Positions 16,475 through 25,309 of a DNA stretch of 64,000 bases are shown one piece after another. The DNA is taken from NCBI GenBank assembly GCA_032017425.1, contig DALZPW010000001.1. The stretch is one strand, 5' to 3'. A program made the translations under genes and the position numbers. This DNA is from Faucicola tetraodonis. Lineage in GTDB: Bacteria > Pseudomonadota > Gammaproteobacteria > Pseudomonadales > Moraxellaceae. The notes below the pieces were generated by a model. It was not told the DNA's origin, did not search any database, and saw nothing but the letters and a program-made list of their open reading frames with translations. Numbering within the stretch: position 1 is the first letter of the stretch; every line of letters starts with the position of its first letter.

Positions 16475-17797
16475 TTATAACCAACCTGCCTTTTTAAAGC
16501 GATAGTAAAGCGTGAAACAAATGGTCAAAATAACGGCTAATAAGACATAGTAGGCATAATGCATTTTTAGTTCAGGCATATTTTCAAAGTTCATCCCATA
16601 AATCCCTGCTACGGCAGTCGGGACCGCGAGGATACCTGCCCAAGCGGCAAGTTTTCGTACCACCTCATTCTGACCCATATTGACCACTGCCATGTAAGTA
16701 TCCATAGCAACACTGAGCATTTCGTTGAGTCCATTGACCGCATCGAGCGCACGCAGTAGATGGTCATTGACGTCGCGAAAATACGGTTTGGCTTGGCTAG
16801 GGAAACTTGGAATCAAATCAGTCTTTTTATGATTGATAAAAAAATTACAGATATCTTGTACGGGCAAGATGACAGCACGCATATGTACAAGCTGTGATTT
16901 TAATTCATACAAATTGCGCAGTGTATGCTTGTTAAAGTTTTCAGAGAAAATTTCCCGTTCTTGCTCACGCAAATAACGCCCTAATTTTTCAGTGATAGGT
17001 AAGTAGTTATCGACGATAAAGTCTAGGATGGCATGCAGCACAAAGATGGGTCCAAGGCGCAATTTTTCTGGTCGGCGATGGCAAAAATCTCGCACACTTT
17101 CGTAGCTATGAGAGGCACCTTGACGAATAGTGATGATATATTGCTTGCCCATAAAGATGGCCGTAGTGCCATAACGAATGGTGTTTTCGGTCAATTTGGC
17201 GGTTCGTACTACCACGAACACGCTATCATTACCATAGCTTTCAACTTTGGCGCGTTGATGTTCAGCGAAAGCATCTTCAATGGCAAGTTCGTGCAAGTCA
17301 AATGCCTCTTGGACTTCTCGAATGGTTTCGATACTTGGGTCGTGTAGTCCTACCCAAACAAACACGTTGTTGTTGGATAGTTCGCGGCGCACATCATCAA
17401 GCTCAATCTCGCCGATTTTTTCCCCAGATTTACGAGAGTAGGCAAAGCAGTTGGCAATCTCATTTTTCCCTTTAAAGCGATCTTCGGTGATTTCAGCTTC
17501 AGGGTTGTACTCAGGCGGTGGTACATCGGTAGGTGCATAGACTTCGACAGTGCCGTCATCGTCATAATTTTCGCCATAGATATAACTATCATCACCGTGC
17601 AAATCGAGTTCTTCATCAGTGATTTCATCATACATGACATCAGCGTTGGCAAGGGTAAAAGAATCCGTCGACATATCATGTGGCGGATTAAGTGTTGAGG
17701 CTAACGGCAGAGTGACGCGCTGGGTCGTCTGAGTGGGGTGCTCTAATAAATCGTCGCTGCGTTCAGATAAATTTTTGTTTTGGTGGGGTGGCGTCAT
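16475..17797 (-). CDS. corA: CorA-family divalent-metal transporter with acidic N-terminal extension
   Basis: Inner-membrane pentameric channel for Mg2+ or related ions. The last 60 residues hold the two transmembrane helices and, at the end of the first, the diagnostic YGMNF (about residues 400-404), followed by the acidic loop ENMPEL and a basic C-terminus RFKKAGWL. The cytoplasmic domain carries VWVGLHDPSIETIREVQEAFDLHELAIEDA and long helices typical of CorA. At 440 residues it is over 100 longer than E. coli CorA (316): residues about 35-100 form an extension very rich in Asp and Glu. The start at 17797 is chosen for the GAGG nine bases upstream; a start at 17893 would add 32 residues. 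Confidence 0.92.
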   Translation of the reverse strand: MTPPHQNKNLSERSDDLLEHPTQTTQRVTLPLASTLNPPHDMSTDSFTLANADVMYDEITDEELDLHGDDSYIYGENYDDDGTVEVYAPTDVPPPEYNPEAEITEDRFKGKNEIANCFAYSRKSGEKIGEIELDDVRRELSNNNVFVWVGLHDPSIETIREVQEAFDLHELAIEDAFAEHQRAKVESYGNDSVFVVVRTAKLTENTIRYGTTAIFMGKQYIITIRQGASHSYESVRDFCHRRPEKLRLGPIFVLHAILDFIVDNYLPITEKLGRYLREQEREIFSENFNKHTLRNLYELKSQLVHMRAVILPVQDICNFFINHKKTDLIPSFPSQAKPYFRDVNDHLLRALDAVNGLNEMLSVAMDTYMAVVNMGQNEVVRKLAAWAGILAVPTAVAGIYGMNFENMPELKMHYAYYVLLAVILTICFTLYYRFKKAGWL

Positions 17798-18143
17798 AAC
17801 CAAAAACCTCGCTATCACGATTTGAAAGAGTTGTATCAGATCGAATAAATGTGTCCAGTCGTTATCAAAGTACTTAAAAGGTAGCAACCACAAAACAGCA
17901 AGTAAACATCAAAGTAGGCAAATGCGCCTGTGTGTTCTTGCTATTTTGTAACTCTCAGTGATTTTTAAACGAATAAAAAAAGAAGTCATGCATTAACAAT
18001 GCAATCATACGGCTAAAATTAGATGGATAATGATAACAGTGAAAAATGACAATCTCAAGATAATTATACGTGACAAGACCGCTAAAACCTAGCTTAATCT
18101 CGTTAACCATGGACTTAGCAACGGTCATTATTTCACTATCGCC
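17798..18143. other. Spacer between corA and DUF2237 gene
   Basis: About 346 bp of AT-rich sequence containing upstream in-frame codons of corA, its presumed promoter, and no gene or repeat I can support. Confidence 0.4.
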
Positions 18144-18527
18144 TTAAATAGCGTACTGCTGCAGTGTCTCTATATCTACTAACTCTAAGAGACTCTCATG
18201 GCATGCGGCAAGCTTTAGCGGCGGCGCAACCCCTGCATCCAATGCTTCCACCCAGCGCAGGGCGCACACGCACCAAAAATCATTGGGCTGCAGCCCTGGA
18301 AAACCAAATTCGGGTAAAGGCGTCACCAAATCATTGCCTTTGGCAACAGAAAATTCTAAGAATTCTCGGGTCATTTTGGCGCAAACCGTGTGTAAGCCGA
18401 CGTCACCAGCGCCGGTATGACAAAAACCATTTCGATAATAACCTGTTAACGGGTCAAAACAGCAACTCGCTAGTGCGGTACCCAGTACATTGGTTTGGTT
18501 TAATTCAGCTTTTGGATGATAGGACAT
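18144..18527 (-). CDS. DUF2237-family protein
   Basis: The 127-residue protein matches the DUF2237 pattern over nearly its whole length: NVLGTALASCCFDPLTGYYRNGFCHTGAGDVGLHTVCAKMTREFLEFS, GNDLVTPLPEFGFPGLQPNDFWCVCALRWVEA and GVAPPLKLAACHESLLELV. The conserved cysteines suggest metal binding or redox chemistry, but no function is established. It lies 44 bp after a GST-like gene on the same strand, suggesting joint transcription. Confidence 0.9.
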   Translation of the reverse strand: MSYHPKAELNQTNVLGTALASCCFDPLTGYYRNGFCHTGAGDVGLHTVCAKMTREFLEFSVAKGNDLVTPLPEFGFPGLQPNDFWCVCALRWVEALDAGVAPPLKLAACHESLLELVDIETLQQYAI

Positions 18528-18571
18528 AGTGAGCTCTTTTAATGTTTTGATTGGTTTAGATGGAGGATTAG

Positions 18572-19165
18572 TTAAAGTTTAAAGATAGATTTTGGTAGTT
18601 TTTCTAAAGCAATACTCTGAGTTTTTTGCATAAAATCTCGCTGATAAAATTGCTCGAGTGCTGATTTATTGACCTCAGTGACTGCCTTGTCAAACACCTC
18701 AGCCAAACGTAATTTTAAATACCCTAAGGCAATGCCAAAAAAGATTTGGCCGAGCGCGTCGCTTTGTGCATCGAGCTGTGGTGCATTGGGGAGTAAATTC
18801 GACAATAGACTGGTCGAGCGCTCAATAAATGGATGTGGGGTAGCAATTGATGGCTGAAAGCGCTCGGTGGCAAAGGCGCGAACGGTTTGGTTGATAATGC
18901 CTAAGCTCAGGCTTGTTAAAGCGGCAGATTTTTCATCAGCAAAAATTTGCGGCATAAGGTGCGCCAAAATCACACTGCTTTCGGTGATGAGTAATTGATT
19001 ATCGGTGAGCAGGGCAGGTACTTGGCTAAAAGGGTTGACCGCTAATAATTCTTGTGGGTTTTCCCAAGGCATGACAAATATCAGCTCGGCATCAATTTGC
19101 TGGCGTAAACAGGCGACCATCACGAGACGGGCGAAAGGGGAGGTGGTTGAGACAAAGAGTTTCAT
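18572..19165 (-). CDS. Glutathione S-transferase family protein
   Basis: The 197-residue protein starts with a thioredoxin-like domain: MKLFVSTTSPFARLVMVACLRQQ, where the Ser in STTSPFARL is the likely catalytic residue of bacterial GSTs, then NPFSQVPALLTDNQLLITESSVILAHL with the cis-Pro (VPAL) and ES glutathione-binding residues. A helical C-terminal domain follows. Substrate cannot be inferred. It precedes the DUF2237 gene in a likely two-gene unit and diverges from hisZ. Confidence 0.87.
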   Translation of the reverse strand: MKLFVSTTSPFARLVMVACLRQQIDAELIFVMPWENPQELLAVNPFSQVPALLTDNQLLITESSVILAHLMPQIFADEKSAALTSLSLGIINQTVRAFATERFQPSIATPHPFIERSTSLLSNLLPNAPQLDAQSDALGQIFFGIALGYLKLRLAEVFDKAVTEVNKSALEQFYQRDFMQKTQSIALEKLPKSIFKL

Positions 19166-19482
19166 GGGTGAATTGGATTTCCCTATAATGATTGCATAGC
19201 TGTAAGTTTTAATAAATAAGTTTCAATAAATAAGTTTCAATAAAATTTTATAGGAGTGTAGCATAAAAAATTGGGCAATAAAAAAATGCCTAAGCCCAGT
19301 GAAGCTATGATACAATGAAAAGGAAAAGTGCCCTTATTTTTATTCTTAGCATTTTATTTTTGTAAGTGCCCTTCTCATCGATTATTCTATGATTTTACAT
19401 GGTAATTCATGGTCTATGTTTTCATATGGCCGCTTGTTGTCATGTCTAGTGATATATCATTTAATTATCCTTAGGATTTATT
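19166..19482. other. Spacer between GST gene and hisZ
   Basis: This 317-bp divergent spacer contains a 14-bp unit, AATAAATAAGTTTC, repeated twice in tandem at 19211-19238, then AT-rich sequence. No gene is supported; it should contain the promoters of both flanking genes. Confidence 0.5.
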
Positions 19483-20778
19483 GTGTCAAATTTAGCATCA
19501 AATTCCACCAATGTGGCAAATCAGTCTGCTTTTTATCTTAATACAAAAAATACTTGGCTATTACCTGATGGGGTTGTCGATTTACTATCAACCGAAGCGG
19601 TAAAGCAAGAAACCCTGCGTTATCAATTGACCCGTATTTTAATCAGCCATGGCTATGAATTTATTAGCCCGCCTATGATTGAATATACCGAAAGCTTGCT
19701 CGGCTATGCGTCTGAAGATGTTAAATTACAAACTTTTAAAATCATTGATCAGCTAACCGGTCGGCTCATGGGGGTACGCGCAGATATCACCCCACAAATT
19801 GCGCGGATTGATGCGCGTCTTCACAATAATCAAGACACTAGTAACCCATCAAAATCAATTTCTCGCTATTGTTATGCAGGGCATGTAATCTATACCATGC
19901 CAAAAGGCTTATTTGGTTCGCGCACCCCGCTACAGTTGGGGGCTGAGATTTTTGGTACCGACTCACTAGCCAGTGAAGTGGAGCTATTAGATGTGCTATT
20001 TACCTTGTTAGATAGCACGGATGTGATTGCACGCTCGCATATTGATATTGGTCATGTGGCGATTTTTCAGCAGCTTTGCCAGCTTGCCAGTGTACCTACG
20101 TATCTGCAAGAAAAACTCATTGAGCTCTATGCCAATAAAGCGTTACCTGAGCTGAAACTTTTGACCAGCAAAATGAGCCAGTTTGGCGAACTTGCCAACG
20201 ATTTTTATGTGCTAGGCGAGGCAGGTAATGACTTGCAAAAACTGAGCGAACGGCTCTCAACTCAAGCCAAACACGATGCTATCATTGCCAAAGCCTTGTC
20301 TGATTTGACTTATTTGGTGAGCTATCTTGAAGAGCACTGGGATGCCAACGTCAGTGTCGATGTCACAGGATTGGGATATCACTATCATACAGGCGTTGTC
20401 TTTAATGTGTACGTGGCAGATGAGTCATTGCCGCTGATTCGTGGCGGTCGTTTTAGCAATCATTTTCATCATGAAGTTGATAATACCGATGCCGTGCGTT
20501 CCGGCGTTGGCTTTAGCTGCGAGCTAAACCGTTGGCAAAATCATATCCAGGTACATGAGCAGCCTTTTACCGTGGTACCTTATAGCCATGTACAAACTAT
20601 TTTACATGTACCCAATCATCCTGATGCGCCAGCGCTCAAACAAGCGATTGACTCACTACGCCAAGAGGGGCATCGGGTGATGATTGCGCTGGATGAAACC
20701 GATGAACCTGAGCAAACCACCCATCGTTTGCAAGTAGCGAATGGGGTTTGGTACTTAGAGCATTTGGCAGAAAATTAA
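19483..20778 (+). CDS. hisZ: ATP phosphoribosyltransferase regulatory subunit HisZ
   Basis: A catalytically inactive paralogue of histidyl-tRNA synthetase that assembles with short-form HisG to make the first histidine-biosynthetic enzyme. The 431-residue protein has the class II synthetase fold: LLPDGVVDLLSTEAVKQETLRYQLTRILISHGYEFISPPMIEYTESL, motif-2-like GRLMGVRADITPQIARIDA, and the degenerate motif-3 region LPLIRGGRFSNHFHHEVDNTDAVRSGVGFSCELNRW. It lacks the anticodon-binding domain of HisRS. The start is GTG 19483 with AGGA seven bases upstream. The hisZ-purA order is conserved in Pseudomonas and Moraxellaceae; hisG is not in the window. Confidence 0.94.
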   Translation: MSNLASNSTNVANQSAFYLNTKNTWLLPDGVVDLLSTEAVKQETLRYQLTRILISHGYEFISPPMIEYTESLLGYASEDVKLQTFKIIDQLTGRLMGVRADITPQIARIDARLHNNQDTSNPSKSISRYCYAGHVIYTMPKGLFGSRTPLQLGAEIFGTDSLASEVELLDVLFTLLDSTDVIARSHIDIGHVAIFQQLCQLASVPTYLQEKLIELYANKALPELKLLTSKMSQFGELANDFYVLGEAGNDLQKLSERLSTQAKHDAIIAKALSDLTYLVSYLEEHWDANVSVDVTGLGYHYHTGVVFNVYVADESLPLIRGGRFSNHFHHEVDNTDAVRSGVGFSCELNRWQNHIQVHEQPFTVVPYSHVQTILHVPNHPDAPALKQAIDSLRQEGHRVMIALDETDEPEQTTHRLQVANGVWYLEHLAEN

Positions 20779-20835
20779 TTTTTAAGCTGTTGTAAACTTG
20801 TTTTTAGCAATTACTTTGATAAAAGGTGACTTATC

Positions 20836-22134
20836 ATGAAACATACGGGAAAAAACGTCGTTGTCCTTGGTAGCCAGTGGGGCGATGAGGGTAAAGGCAA
20901 AATCGTTGACTTATTGACTGAAAAAGCCAGTGCGGTGGCGCGCTATCAAGGCGGTCATAATGCTGGTCACACTTTAGTCGTTGGCGGTAAAAAAACCGTA
21001 TTACATTTGATTCCATCGGGTATTCTACGTGAAGGTGTCACTTGCTACATTGGTAATGGCGTGGTGCTGGCCCCAGATGCGCTATTAAAAGAAATGCAAT
21101 CACTGGTTGAAGCAGGCGTGCCTGTGCGTGAGCGACTTCGTATTTCGCCCAACTGCCCACTGATCATGCCACAGCATGTAGCGCTTGACCAAGCCCGTGA
21201 AATCAAACGCGGCAACAACAAAATTGGCACGACCGGTCGTGGTATCGGCCCTGCGTACGAAGATAAAGTAGCGCGCCGTGCATTGCGTTTTGCTGATTTG
21301 TTGCGAGCTGACTTTGCCGATAAACTAAAAACTAACCTTGAGTTTCATAACTTTGCCTTGACCCAATACTATGGGGTGGACGCAGTCGATTTTGAGGCGA
21401 CCTTAAAGCTGGCAGAAGAATGGCGTGATGCGCTAAAAGACTTGGTGGCTGATGTGACAGGCGAGCTTGACAAGCTATGCAAAGAAGGCAAAAACTTAAT
21501 GTTTGAGGGCGCGCAAGGTACATTGCTTGACGTTGACCACGGCACTTATCCCTTCGTTACCAGCTCAAATACCACCGCTGGCGGCGTGGCGACGGGCACC
21601 GGTCTTGGACCCTTGTACTTTGACTACGTATTGGGTATCACCAAAGCTTACACCACACGCGTGGGGGCGGGTCCCTTCCCAACTGAGCTATTTGATGATA
21701 TCGGTGAGCACATCGGTACTGTCGGTCAAGAATTTGGTGCTACCACGGGCCGCGCCCGTCGTTGTGGTTGGTTTGATGCAGCGATTCTACGCCGTGCTGT
21801 GGTACTAAACTCCCTATCTGGTATCTGCTTGACCAAGCTTGATGTGTTAGATGACCTTGAACAGCTCAATATCTGCACAGGTTATGAGTTGCCAAGTGGG
21901 GAAGTTTGCGGCTCTAGCGATGCGGAGTTTTACGAGAACGTGAAACCTATCTATGAAACTTTGCCAGGCTGGAAAACGAGCACTGTGGGCGTGACAGAGT
22001 ATGACAAGCTACCTGAAAATGCCAAAGCTTATATCAAGCGCATTGAGCAGCTTATCGAGTGCCCCGTTGACATTATCTCAACAGGTCCAGACCGTGCTGA
22101 AACCATCGTGCTACGCGACCCATACGATGCCTAA
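20836..22134 (+). CDS. purA: Adenylosuccinate synthetase
   Basis: Joins IMP and aspartate with GTP in the first committed step of AMP synthesis. The 432-residue protein shows the GTP-binding GSQWGDEGKGKIVDLLTE near the N-terminus with the catalytic Asp, the QGGHNAGHTLVV block with the catalytic His, GTTGRGIGPAYEDKVARRALR, FEGAQGTLLDVDHGTYPFVTSSNTTAGG and the C-terminal IISTGPDRAETIVL. Length equals the family. AAAGGTGA precedes the ATG. It lies 57 bp after hisZ and ends at a strong terminator. guaB at 27000 encodes the competing branch from IMP to GMP. Confidence 0.98.
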   Translation: MKHTGKNVVVLGSQWGDEGKGKIVDLLTEKASAVARYQGGHNAGHTLVVGGKKTVLHLIPSGILREGVTCYIGNGVVLAPDALLKEMQSLVEAGVPVRERLRISPNCPLIMPQHVALDQAREIKRGNNKIGTTGRGIGPAYEDKVARRALRFADLLRADFADKLKTNLEFHNFALTQYYGVDAVDFEATLKLAEEWRDALKDLVADVTGELDKLCKEGKNLMFEGAQGTLLDVDHGTYPFVTSSNTTAGGVATGTGLGPLYFDYVLGITKAYTTRVGAGPFPTELFDDIGEHIGTVGQEFGATTGRARRCGWFDAAILRRAVVLNSLSGICLTKLDVLDDLEQLNICTGYELPSGEVCGSSDAEFYENVKPIYETLPGWKTSTVGVTEYDKLPENAKAYIKRIEQLIECPVDIISTGPDRAETIVLRDPYDA

Positions 22135-22146
22135 CCCTCACTTATC

Positions 22147-22175
22147 AAAAAACCCGATGTGACGTCGGGTTTTTT
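22147..22175 (+). terminator. Terminator of hisZ-purA
   Basis: An eleven-base-pair perfect stem, AAAAAACCCGA 22147-22157 with TCGGGTTTTTT 22165-22175, loop TGTGACG. It overlaps the apparent start of the small frame downstream. Confidence 0.9.
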
Positions 22176-22179
22176 ATCG

Positions 22180-22365
22180 CGCGCTTGGTTTGGTCGCGAT
22201 GCCTTAGACTTTACCTATTTTTGGCAATTTTTGGCGGGCTCATGGCTTGGTACCCGACTGCGCCATAAAATCCGTTTAGACTGGCTAGAAAAAATCCTGC
22301 CGTATCTACTCACCCTCATAGCGCTCAAATTGATTGTCGATATCGCCCGTCACTATTTTTTTTGA
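22180..22365 (+). pseudogene. C-terminal remnant of a TSUP/TauE-SafE-type transporter
   Basis: An open frame of about 60 codons ends at 22365 and has no start of its own: the only upstream start codon (GTG 22159) lies inside the purA terminator. The encoded LAGSWLGTRLRHKI followed by LEKILPYLLTLIALKLIVDI resembles the last two helices of TauE/SafE-family sulfite exporters, where a Gly-rich AGxxLGxxL turn precedes the final helix. The remainder of the gene is missing, so I read this as a deletion remnant. The family match is by eye on a short stretch. Confidence 0.45.
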
Positions 22366-22367
22366 AC

Positions 22368-22994
22368 CTAATGCCAAAAAATCTCAGTGATGAGCGCGAT
22401 GGCGATGATAATAAATATCAAGCCACATAAGCGATTAAGCCACATCAAGCGATTGCCAAATTGCAGCCAATCCGACAGTTTTTTGCCACTCATGGTATAA
22501 ACCAGTTGCCAAGTTATCTCAATCATAAAAAAACCCACCGTGAGCATGAGGTATTGCGGCAGTAGAGGCGCGGAAAAGTTGATAAATTTGGGGAAAAATG
22601 CGGCAAAAAACAAAATCGCCTTGGGGTTGGACAACGACACCCAAATCCCTGTTTTAAACAGTTGCGCGGGGGTCGGTATCACCTGTAACTGGTCACTGTG
22701 CAATTCGCTGTCAGCTTGGCGCCAAGATTTTATCCCAAGATAGGCTAAATACAGCGCGCCCACGACTTTGATAATGGTCAGCAAAAAAGGCGCGTTGGTA
22801 CTGATAAGCCCTAGCCCTAACAGTGACGTTGTCAATAAAATAAATAAACCCATGCTCAGCCCTGCCAACGTCCACAGGGTTTTTTTGATGCCATAATTGA
22901 CACCAAATTGGAACGCTAATAGCATATTAGAGCCAGGCGCTGCCGAGATAAGGCAAGTACTGATTAAAAAAAATAAGAAATTTTGCAGGGTCAT
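22368..22994 (-). CDS. LysE/RhtB-family amino-acid exporter
   Basis: A six-helix inner-membrane exporter of the LysE superfamily. The 208-residue protein shows ISAAPGSNMLLAFQFGVNYGIKKTLWTLAGLSMGLFI near the N-terminus, equivalent to the conserved PGPN...G block (here PGSN), LYLAYLGIKSWRQA in the third helix, and GIWVSLSNPKAILFFAAFFPKFI, the second hallmark (NPK). Substrate is not predictable. I start at ATG 22994, where the family N-terminus MTLQNFLFF begins; the upstream in-frame codons to 23078 do not look like protein. No good ribosome-binding site is seen. It follows fetB by 41 bp and may be co-transcribed. Confidence 0.9.
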   Translation of the reverse strand: MTLQNFLFFLISTCLISAAPGSNMLLAFQFGVNYGIKKTLWTLAGLSMGLFILLTTSLLGLGLISTNAPFLLTIIKVVGALYLAYLGIKSWRQADSELHSDQLQVIPTPAQLFKTGIWVSLSNPKAILFFAAFFPKFINFSAPLLPQYLMLTVGFFMIEITWQLVYTMSGKKLSDWLQFGNRLMWLNRLCGLIFIIIAIALITEIFWH

Positions 22995-23035
22995 TAGAAT
23001 TTTTAGTAAATAAATGAAAGATAGCCAATTAACGG

Positions 23036-23854
23036 TTAATGAGAAGTGTTGGCAGAGGGTGGAATGACAAACTGCCACTCCGGGTTAAAAAACCGTCGAA
23101 AAATCAGCAAAGTCGCTATTGTACACCCTAATGTACTGCTGGTGGCAATTAAAAACAGGGTAATAATTTGATAAAGCACGGCTTGGTGCGGGTCTGCGCC
23201 TGCCAAAATTTGTCCTGTCATCATACCCGGCAAGCTCACTAACCCCACCACCATCATGCTGTTAATCGTCGGTGTGATACCATTTTGAATGGCAGCAATG
23301 ACATAGGGTTTTGCGGTTTCCCAAGGCGTGGCGGACAATGCCAAATAGGTATTAATCATACTTTGTTCGCGATGAAAACTGCTGACAAGTTGGTTCATAG
23401 AGAGTGAGACAGCGGTCAATGAATTACCTAAAATCAGCCCCAATAACGGTATCATGACTTGCGGACGAAACCATGTAGCTGCGTTGTCTGACAGCACCCA
23501 CCCACCACCAAATATAGCTACCACCCAACTACTGACAAACACCGCCAACGCCGTATCCCAAAATAAACCTTGATAAGGCTTTTTAACCCGATTTTTGGCA
23601 GCGATACTAGCGATAATCGACATAAAAGTCAAAATTGCCAACACTTCATACCATTGCTCTCTGGCAAAAATCCACGCAAGTACCAGTCCAATTAAGCTTA
23701 GTTGAACCACCGTGCGAAAACTTGCAATGAGCAGGGATTTGACGATACCCAGTTTCAACCAAACACTGATTGCCATCACCAGTAATAATGCCAGGCTTGC
23801 CAGCGCTACTTGTAGGTAGGAGATAGCGGGCATGGTGATGGCTAACATCATCAT
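23036..23854 (-). CDS. fetB: FetB-like ABC exporter permease (UPF0014)
   Basis: Membrane partner of the ATPase encoded just upstream. The 272-residue protein has about seven hydrophobic segments and the UPF0014/FetB blocks SFRTVVQLSLIGLVLAWIF, MIPLLGLILGNSLTAVSLSMNQL, ALSATPWETAKPYVIAAIQNGITPTINSMMVVGLVSLPGMMTGQILAGADP. In E. coli FetAB (YbbL-YbbM) is an iron exporter that raises resistance to oxidative stress; that role is inferred here by family. The ATG overlaps the fetA stop by four bases (ATGA), giving translational coupling. Confidence 0.9.
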   Translation of the reverse strand: MMMLAITMPAISYLQVALASLALLLVMAISVWLKLGIVKSLLIASFRTVVQLSLIGLVLAWIFAREQWYEVLAILTFMSIIASIAAKNRVKKPYQGLFWDTALAVFVSSWVVAIFGGGWVLSDNAATWFRPQVMIPLLGLILGNSLTAVSLSMNQLVSSFHREQSMINTYLALSATPWETAKPYVIAAIQNGITPTINSMMVVGLVSLPGMMTGQILAGADPHQAVLYQIITLFLIATSSTLGCTIATLLIFRRFFNPEWQFVIPPSANTSH

Positions 23855-24567
23855 GGCTGATTGCCTTGTGATACGGATGCGAGTGCTTTGCTATCCACCG
23901 TTAACTTGTGATTGCTTAATTGACCATCAGCCATCGTCCAGTGGCTAGTGCCAATCGCCAATAAGCGCTGAATTTGGGTCGGCTCATGGCTGATCCACAC
24001 GACGGTGGCATTGGGGGTGGACTGATACCAGTGGTTAATCAATGTTTCGACTTGCTGGGTGGTGGTGGCATCAAGGGAGGCGGTAGGCTCATCGAGTAAT
24101 AAAATGGTCGGGTGCAATTGTAGCGTGCGTAATAAATTGACGAGCTGTTTTTCGCCACCCGATAAGCTGCGGCTATCTTGCTGTAAAAACTGCGGTGATT
24201 TGCCAAGGTTAACTAGCTGCTGCTCGTGCCAAGATACATCGATTTTTTTGTCTTTATAAAGTGCAAAGCTAAAGGGCAGGCTCAAGTTGTCTAAGACGCT
24301 GCCCTCAATCATCTCACTTAGTTGCGCAATATAGGCCACCTGTGAGCGCCAAATAGCCGGCGTCAAATCGGTCAAATTTTTGCCGTTTAAGGTAATGTGA
24401 CCTGCTGACTTAGGTAATAGGCTAGATAGCAGCTTTAACAGTAACGATTTGCCACTGCCAGACTGTCCTGTGATGACAATAAAGTCATGGTCATGGATTT
24501 CACCTGAAACATGATTGACGAGTGTTCGATGGTCGATTTGGTAGGACAGTTGGTCAAATTGCAGCAT
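23851..24567 (-). CDS. fetA: FetA-like ABC transporter ATP-binding protein
   Basis: ABC ATPase of 238 residues with Walker A GQSGSGKSLLLKLL (about residues 35-48), Q-loop region VAYIAQLSEMIEGSV, signature SLSGGEKQLVNLLRTLQL, Walker B ILLLDEPTASLD and switch His in VVWISHEPTQ. It resembles FetA (YbbL) and pairs with the UPF0014 permease that it overlaps. It lies 56 bp after the cobalamin adenosyltransferase gene on the same strand. Iron export is inferred from the family, not shown by the sequence. Confidence 0.9.
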   Translation of the reverse strand: MLQFDQLSYQIDHRTLVNHVSGEIHDHDFIVITGQSGSGKSLLLKLLSSLLPKSAGHITLNGKNLTDLTPAIWRSQVAYIAQLSEMIEGSVLDNLSLPFSFALYKDKKIDVSWHEQQLVNLGKSPQFLQQDSRSLSGGEKQLVNLLRTLQLHPTILLLDEPTASLDATTTQQVETLINHWYQSTPNATVVWISHEPTQIQRLLAIGTSHWTMADGQLSNHKLTVDSKALASVSQGNQP

Positions 24568-24623
24568 GGCTTTTTAAGTATGGTGTTTTTAACGGATAGC
24601 GTTTTTAAAGTATCGTGATAGAG

Positions 24624-25202
24624 TTATGACAGGGTGGCTTTATCCCAAAGCACTTCTTGACCGGCATCCAACCGAGCAACGACACGCGCCAATACAAACA
24701 GCCAATCGGATAGACGATTGATAAACTGTAGACTGAGTGGTGAGACATTATCATCCCGCGAATTTAATGCCACGAGTAGGCGCTCAGCGTCTCGGCAGTA
24801 GCAGCGAGCGATATGCACTTGGCTGGTCACAAGGGTACCTGCAGGCAAAATAAAATCTTTGAGGGGTGGTAAATGGGTGTTCCACTCATCAATTTGATTT
24901 TCCAGCTCTGTCACATACTCTGCCAAAATCCCGCGGTATTCGGGCATGGCAAGCTCACCCCCTAGATTGAAAAGCTGATGCTGCAAGCGGCCTAGCTTAG
25001 CATCAAATTGGGCATGGCTATCTTGAGTATGGTTAAATTGAGTAAGATAGCCCCGCAATAAACCGATTTGGGAGTTTAATAAGTCAATTTTGCCCATGGC
25101 GTCAAAGCGTAAGTCTGCCTTAGACACCCGTGAACCATCCGCCATGCCAGTGGTGCCGTCATCGCCCGTTCGGGTGTAAATCTTTGATAATCGATTGCCC
25201 AT
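24624..25202 (-). CDS. Cob(I)alamin adenosyltransferase, PduO type
   Basis: Transfers the adenosyl group of ATP to cob(I)alamin. The 192-residue protein begins with RLSKIYTRTGDDGTTGMADGSRVSKADLRFDAMGKIDLLNSQIGLLRG, the PduO N-terminal ATP-binding signature, and ends with a helical bundle containing HIARCYCRDAERLLVAL (R-x-C-R-x-x-E-R-type motif) and NRLSDWLFVLARVV. Start ATG 25202 has AAGG eight bases upstream; a longer frame to 25325 is rejected. It heads the run with fetA, fetB and the LysE-type gene. QueG in this window is a cobalamin enzyme, though whether it needs the adenosylated form is not settled here. Confidence 0.93.
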   Translation of the reverse strand: MGNRLSKIYTRTGDDGTTGMADGSRVSKADLRFDAMGKIDLLNSQIGLLRGYLTQFNHTQDSHAQFDAKLGRLQHQLFNLGGELAMPEYRGILAEYVTELENQIDEWNTHLPPLKDFILPAGTLVTSQVHIARCYCRDAERLLVALNSRDDNVSPLSLQFINRLSDWLFVLARVVARLDAGQEVLWDKATLS

Positions 25203-25309
25203 TATAGAGACCTTAAAGTGTGAAATATGCCAAATCATAGCACTTTTAACAAAATTTCGGTATGATAACCGATTGTCTTTTTTACCCAACTTGCAAAGGT
25301 GACTATCCC

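Noticed and set aside
22159..22365. Small gene starting at GTG 22159
   Set aside because: The start codon lies inside the purA terminator; the frame is better read as a truncated transporter remnant.
25203..25309. Long N-termini of cysS and the adenosyltransferase
   Set aside because: Extended frames overlap each other on opposite strands; internal ATGs have good ribosome-binding sites and match family starts.
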